Below are positions 59,907-64,000 of a DNA stretch of 64,000 bases, piece after piece. The notes below the pieces were generated by a model. It saw only the letters and a program-made list of their open reading frames with translations. It was not told where the DNA came from and ran no database searches. The stretch is from Neodontobutis hainanensis (Eukaryota; Chordata; Actinopteri; Gobiiformes; Odontobutidae), in contig JALDNG010000021.1 of NCBI GenBank assembly GCA_024349245.1, forward strand, positions 2,566,501-2,630,500, in the 5' to 3' direction. Positions within the stretch are counted from its first letter, which is position 1, and every line of letters begins with the position of its first letter. The position numbers were made by a program, and so were the translations under genes.

Positions 59907-59933
<27 letters not shown>
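59907..59933. repeat. (GT)n microsatellite
   Basis: About 13 uninterrupted GT units. Other short tracts in the window include (TA)n/(CA)n near 21475, (GT)n near 44487 and (TA)n near 54763. Confidence 0.95.
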
Positions 59934-60499
59934 GCCTAGATCAACCTCCTGAATTCAGCACCGGCCCTCGACGTGAGCAAAAAAAGGTAGGAATAAAAAC
60001 GGGGAAAGGCAGAACAGCATCTAAAAGAAATTGATTTTCCACATCTTATTGTATGTGCTACAGCAGGGCAGCTTTAGCAGTGTGTTTCAAAAGGATTTCT
60101 GTTGATTCTTCTGAGGAGCACAAATGTAAAAACTGGACTGAAGAAACTCACTGGACAGCCAACAAAATAATAACTCAGGTTTCACAGGTTTTAGGAGCTT
60201 CATCTCTAGCAGGGGTTACACTGGTACTTGTTTTCCCCATTAGAAGGAGCAGGGCAGTATAGAAAAATATGGTGTTTGACTTTAGCTATTTTCCGCTTTA
60301 ACAAGGGTAAAGAAGAATTAACCCTGAAAAACTTAGGAAAAAAAAATAGAATAAAGATAGAATCAAATTTTACAGAGAAAACTTGATATTATCTTTTTAT
60401 TATTCTATTTTTTTTAATTTTTAAACACTTATTTTTCAAGGCAACTTTCTTTTTTCTTTTTGTTATTTATGAAAACAGAGTTGATGTGTTTTAACCAGC

Positions 60500-60945
60500 A
60501 CTTAATGTTTTGTGTGTAAAAGTAACAATTTTATCTAGTAGCGTTACTTTAAATTAAAAAAATATACATTCTTGTATTTAATTTAAGGGTTCTTAGACAC
60601 GCAATTGGTAAAATTATACCTACTTCACTGACACAGACCCCTCAGCTGGACAGAAAACTCTAGAGATGATTTATAATTCCATGCCACGCTGACGAGCAGA
60701 AGTCTCCTGAGAGTCACACTCAGCAGCTCAAACACAGGGAGCAGAAATGGACCAATATACTGGACTCTAGTAGAGTTGTATTTGTACAAAATGCACTAAA
60801 ATAACCCTACCGCTTCAAAATACATGTTTTTTTTTCTCCCAAACATGCCTGTTTTGAATAGTTTCCTCTCAAAAACAAACAACACAGATAGTCTGTAAAA
60901 GGTTCGGCGCCCCTAGTGGCTAAAAGTTACATAGTGTTGCTTTAA
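60500..60945. mobile_element. MITE-like family 2, copy 3
   Basis: It keeps 'aagggttcttagacacgcaa', 'cccctcagctggacagaaaa', 'cacagggagcagaaatggac', 'aatatactggactctagtag' and the right terminus 'ggctaaaagttacatagtgt' then 'tgcttta'. Together with copy 1 it shows the interior of the family. The left end is eroded. Confidence 0.6.
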
Positions 60946-61568
60946 ATGTTTACTTTAAATGTTTACTGTTTATTGAGCGCTTTGTATCCGCTTTCCATTT
61001 TTTTTATTTTTACTGCAAATGTCAATTGGTCTATCTTATCTTTAAATAAACCATGCAACATCATGTTTATGTCCTTCTGCAAACCCATTGGTAATTTAAA
61101 GTTTGAGTTTTGACCCTCTGAGGTTGCTGTAGTTTGTAGAAAAGAGGTTAAAATAAAGTCACAACAAGGCCCTGTGTAATAAAAAGTGGAGTGATAAAAC
61201 TGTTACTGTTGTATTTGACCAAAAGTAATGCTTTCCAGAACTGTCAAAAAGTTGAAACTTGTAGATTTCTGTTACTGTATTAAAGAAATGAGAGATGGGG
61301 ATGACGTGAAGCCAAGCTGCTCTGTATTACAGGCGCTCCCAAAACACATACACTCACCAAATCACTTTTTGTGGTTAGTGTAGGGAGAGTAATCAGATTG
61401 TTCCTCTTTTTCACCTGTCAACCTGGATATTTACCCCACACTACTTCCATTTGTAAAGTCCAAATCAAAGAGAGCTTAATACACAGTGCCTTCCATTGCA
61501 GTGCTTTGTAAAAGTTTTAATGTCATTTAAATAAAGCTTGCTCTGTTGTAATTTGTCTTTTTCTGCAG

Positions 61569-61652
61569 GGCTCCTATTGGGCCATAGACACCAACCCGAA
61601 AGAGGACTCAGTGCCCAGTCGACCCAAGAAGAGGCCACGCTCTGGAGAAAGA
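61569..61652 (+). CDS. foxj3: foxj3 third coding exon: end of forkhead domain and basic nuclear-localisation region
   Basis: 28 codons, residues 149-176: GSYWAIDTNPKEDSVPSRPK then KRPRSGER. GSYWAIDTNP is wing 1 and the end of the forkhead fold. RPKKRPR is a basic cluster expected to act in nuclear import and wing-2 DNA contact. NPKED followed by RPKKR is diagnostic of FOXJ3 rather than FOXJ2. The acceptor is 'gtctttttctgcag' and the donor is gtaagt at 61653, both phase 0. The Ser/Gln-rich transactivation C-terminus of FOXJ3 must be encoded beyond 64000. Confidence 0.97.
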
Positions 61653-64000
61653 GTAAGTGATATTTAAACGTTCAACATGACCCTGTTCAGAGCCGGCTTT
61701 TAACTGCACCATCAGTGAAAGTGTCTGTGATCATGTTCAGCCAAAGAACGCTTTATTTCTTCAGTGCCAGGGGTCAGTCATTACTTTATATTATTAACAC
61801 AGAATGTGGAGATTCAGTATAAATCAGGCCACTTGGATTTCACTCTGCATCAGTAATTCATTCATACATCATTAATATTGAAAGGATTTATGAATAAAGT
61901 GAAATGACATTGTGTCTGGAGATTAGTTTGCTAAGACCACATTTAATTGAAAGCATTTGAATAATTCTCATTGTGAGATTCTGGATGTGACATTAAAACT
62001 CTTCGTCCACATTCGCATTTGCAAGCCGTCACAGTTCAGTCAAATAAGGTATTAACTGGTCGGCAAAGATACTGTGTTGTGACTGACAAACAGATAGTTT
62101 ATACAACATTTATACAACAAAGAGAAGTGTTTTTAAAAGTAAAAGTTGGCCTGCAGCGAGTATAGTGTTGACAAAAAACAGACATGTTAGGATAAAAAAA
62201 AATTCTAGTATAAACCTGGCTATATTTGTGTTTGGGAATTTTGAGCTTCTATTGGATCTAAAAGAGAAGTCAGAATAAGAAAGCCTTTGGTCAGTTAAAA
62301 AAAATAAAAAAACGCATCAACTAAAAAACACAAGCCGAAAGGCCGTAGGCTGAAGTTTAAACCTATTGTCTGCCTTCCCCTTTTTATGTAAGTAAAGTTG
62401 CAATCCAAGTAAAAAACACAAAACAATTATACTTTCTGGATGTCTCAGACAAGGAGAAGTTTATTAACCCACAATGACCCTAAGACACTAGACACCGTTC
62501 AAGTCTGGCTTTGCTAACAAAAGAAATCGGTCTAAATCAGAGATGAATTATTCTATACGTCGTTAGGGAGCCAAAACAAGGAAAGATGTTAACACAGATG
62601 AGGTAAGGCTTGGGGTCGTTGGTGTGACCTTGACAACGAGGAAAGGAGCTAACCTGACCAACTTTACATTTAGGACGTAAGTGAAGGTAAGCAGGCTAAG
62701 ACCAGAATTTAAAACAATTATCCAAAAAGTAAACATATACACAAGTATAAAGGCTGTGCAGGGAAGAAAGTCCAGATTATTCAACGCTATGACGTGTCAC
62801 ATGTGTACTTACGTGTTAGATATAACGTTTCTTATGGGATGCAATGTTTAAAGCCAAACTAAGTAAGATGTGCGCAGCTCCCCTCACAGCTTCCTTCAGT
62901 GACTCAGACTGTTGTAAATACTCCTAGCGTAGCTCTGGACAACAACGCTCACCAGAAGCATTAGTTTTTCAAAAAGAAACTGCAAATATGGAACAAGAAA
63001 TCTCGATTGAGCTGAGTAATTTTAGAAATTGTTTTATAAAGTCATAATATACTGTAAACAGTGGTCTATCATTTTATTCACTGTCAATCAAAACGTTATA
63101 TGTAAAAAAAAATAAAATAAATCTTGCATATGTAAACAATATTCGTCCGTTGTTTCACATAAAGCCCGAAAAATGAACACTCCTCACAGCACAGTAACAG
63201 CATGCCTGCATCTCTGCGAGCCGTGAGCAGAATAAATGTTACATAACAGTAGCTATATCTCGAAGGTAATAAAGTAACCGCCATACCTGATGATGAAATA
63301 AAGTGTATCCCATTTTGATTTGATCTTAGCGAGCTCATACGCTCATCACACTGCAGGAGGTCAATATGTGTTTATGGAACTTCACTGTGTCACTTCTCGT
63401 GTGAACGTGAAAGTGACCCGGGACTTTTGAGGTCATGTTCGGTGGCGGCTCTACTTTCAACTTTAAACACAACACTACAACTAAATTAACCATCGTAAGG
63501 ACTTAGAAAACGATTTCTGTCATAGCTACTATAGCTAAAAAATTACTTAGTTCAGCTTCAAGACAAGAGTTAAAATACAGATACATGTAAAGATGAAAAC
63601 ACCTGTACCAGAACATATAATGAAAGACATAAGTTTGTACCTTTGAGAAACGAGGAGGTGCAGTTAGGTTTTTAGTCATTTGTAAATTCAGAAACTCACT
63701 AAATCTCATCTTGTTCTTCTCAGTCCGATGGTACTTAATGGTGCTTAAGTACTGGCAATTATAAGTGTGTTTTTAGGTTTAACAATGAGGCAGCCATCTT
63801 AAACAACATGGCCTTGCTCTGATTGGATCAAATTAAATTGTGACAAAAAAACCCTTTTAGGTTTTCCTCTAAATACCTGCCCTTTGCAAACTGCTCCCTA
63901 GCCTTCTGTCTTGCAAGTCAAGTTTGTAAGACCACAAACAAGCTTCAAACACATACTATATTACACTTATACCATTTTTCATTTCTGTGAACTCACCTGG
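61653..64000 (+). other. foxj3: start of foxj3 intron 5, runs off the window
   Basis: Begins with donor gtaagt. The stretch 61790-62050 is repeat-free with enhancer-like AT-rich motifs (atcagtaattcattcataca, catttaattgaaagcatttg) and may be conserved. The rest to 64000 is AT-rich intron without a recognisable exon. The next foxj3 exon is not found. Confidence 0.75.

Larger units (their letters stand above)
56876..61568 (+). other. foxj3: foxj3 intron 4
   Basis: 4.7 kb between gtaagt at 56876 and acceptor 'tttttctgcag' at 61568. It holds the single-arm fold-back relative (57573-57694), a (GT)n run (59907-59933), a MITE-like copy (60500-60945) and two short related blocks sharing 'atgatcaataacagg' (near 58210 and 58508). 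The stretch 56930-57240 is repeat-free and may be conserved. Nothing coding is seen. Confidence 0.9.

Overview
The window is vertebrate nuclear DNA, almost certainly from a teleost fish. It is AT-rich, the exons are short and separated by introns of up to 28 kb, and the repeats are typical of fish: tRNA-derived SINEs with the 'TTTGGATAAAAGCGTCTG' tail, DANA/HE1-like SINEs, Tc1 and hAT remnants, an RTE-type LINE end and large minisatellites. There is no prokaryotic gene organisation and almost all of the open reading frames are chance or repeat-derived.

The one gene I can support is foxj3, a forkhead-box transcription factor, on the + strand. A GC/CpG-rich stretch ending in a clean splice donor (about 4260-4675) is the best candidate for the promoter and untranslated first exon. 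A second untranslated exon is proposed at 26385-26514. The first coding exon is 28156-28639 (ATG at 28271), followed by coding exons at 56801-56875 and 61569-61652. All three coding junctions are phase 0. Together they encode 176 residues: the conserved N-terminus, a histidine-rich insertion, the whole forkhead DNA-binding domain and the start of the basic region after it. The gene runs off the right edge; its C-terminal two thirds are not in the window.

Layout: 1-4250 is upstream DNA with a dying Tc1-like transposon (2079-2390), a possible LTR remnant and two SINEs. 4676-26384 is proposed intron 1, with a 1.07-kb CATC-type array (6083-7150), a 1.08-kb 11-bp minisatellite (11940-13022), a three-deep nest of transposons (15600-17234), SINEs and two hAT-like copies. 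26515-28155 is proposed intron 2, holding two MITE-like copies. 28640-56800 is intron 3, with an RTE-type LINE 3' end bounded by a 10-bp duplication (44056-44376), a 184-bp fold-back element bounded by a 14-bp duplication (47724-47907), eight copies of a 115-bp minisatellite (50226-51180) and a 63-bp minisatellite (54385-54640). 56876-61568 is intron 4, with a second copy of the fold-back family. 61653-64000 is the start of intron 5.

No new gene system is visible. The most interesting points are the histidine-rich tract before the forkhead domain, three upstream ORFs in the predicted 5' leader, the fold-back element family with target-site duplications, the nested transposons, two MITE-like families shared across the introns, and several homeodomain-site-rich intronic blocks that look like conserved non-coding elements. 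Family names for repeats come from recognition of the sequence, not from a database search.
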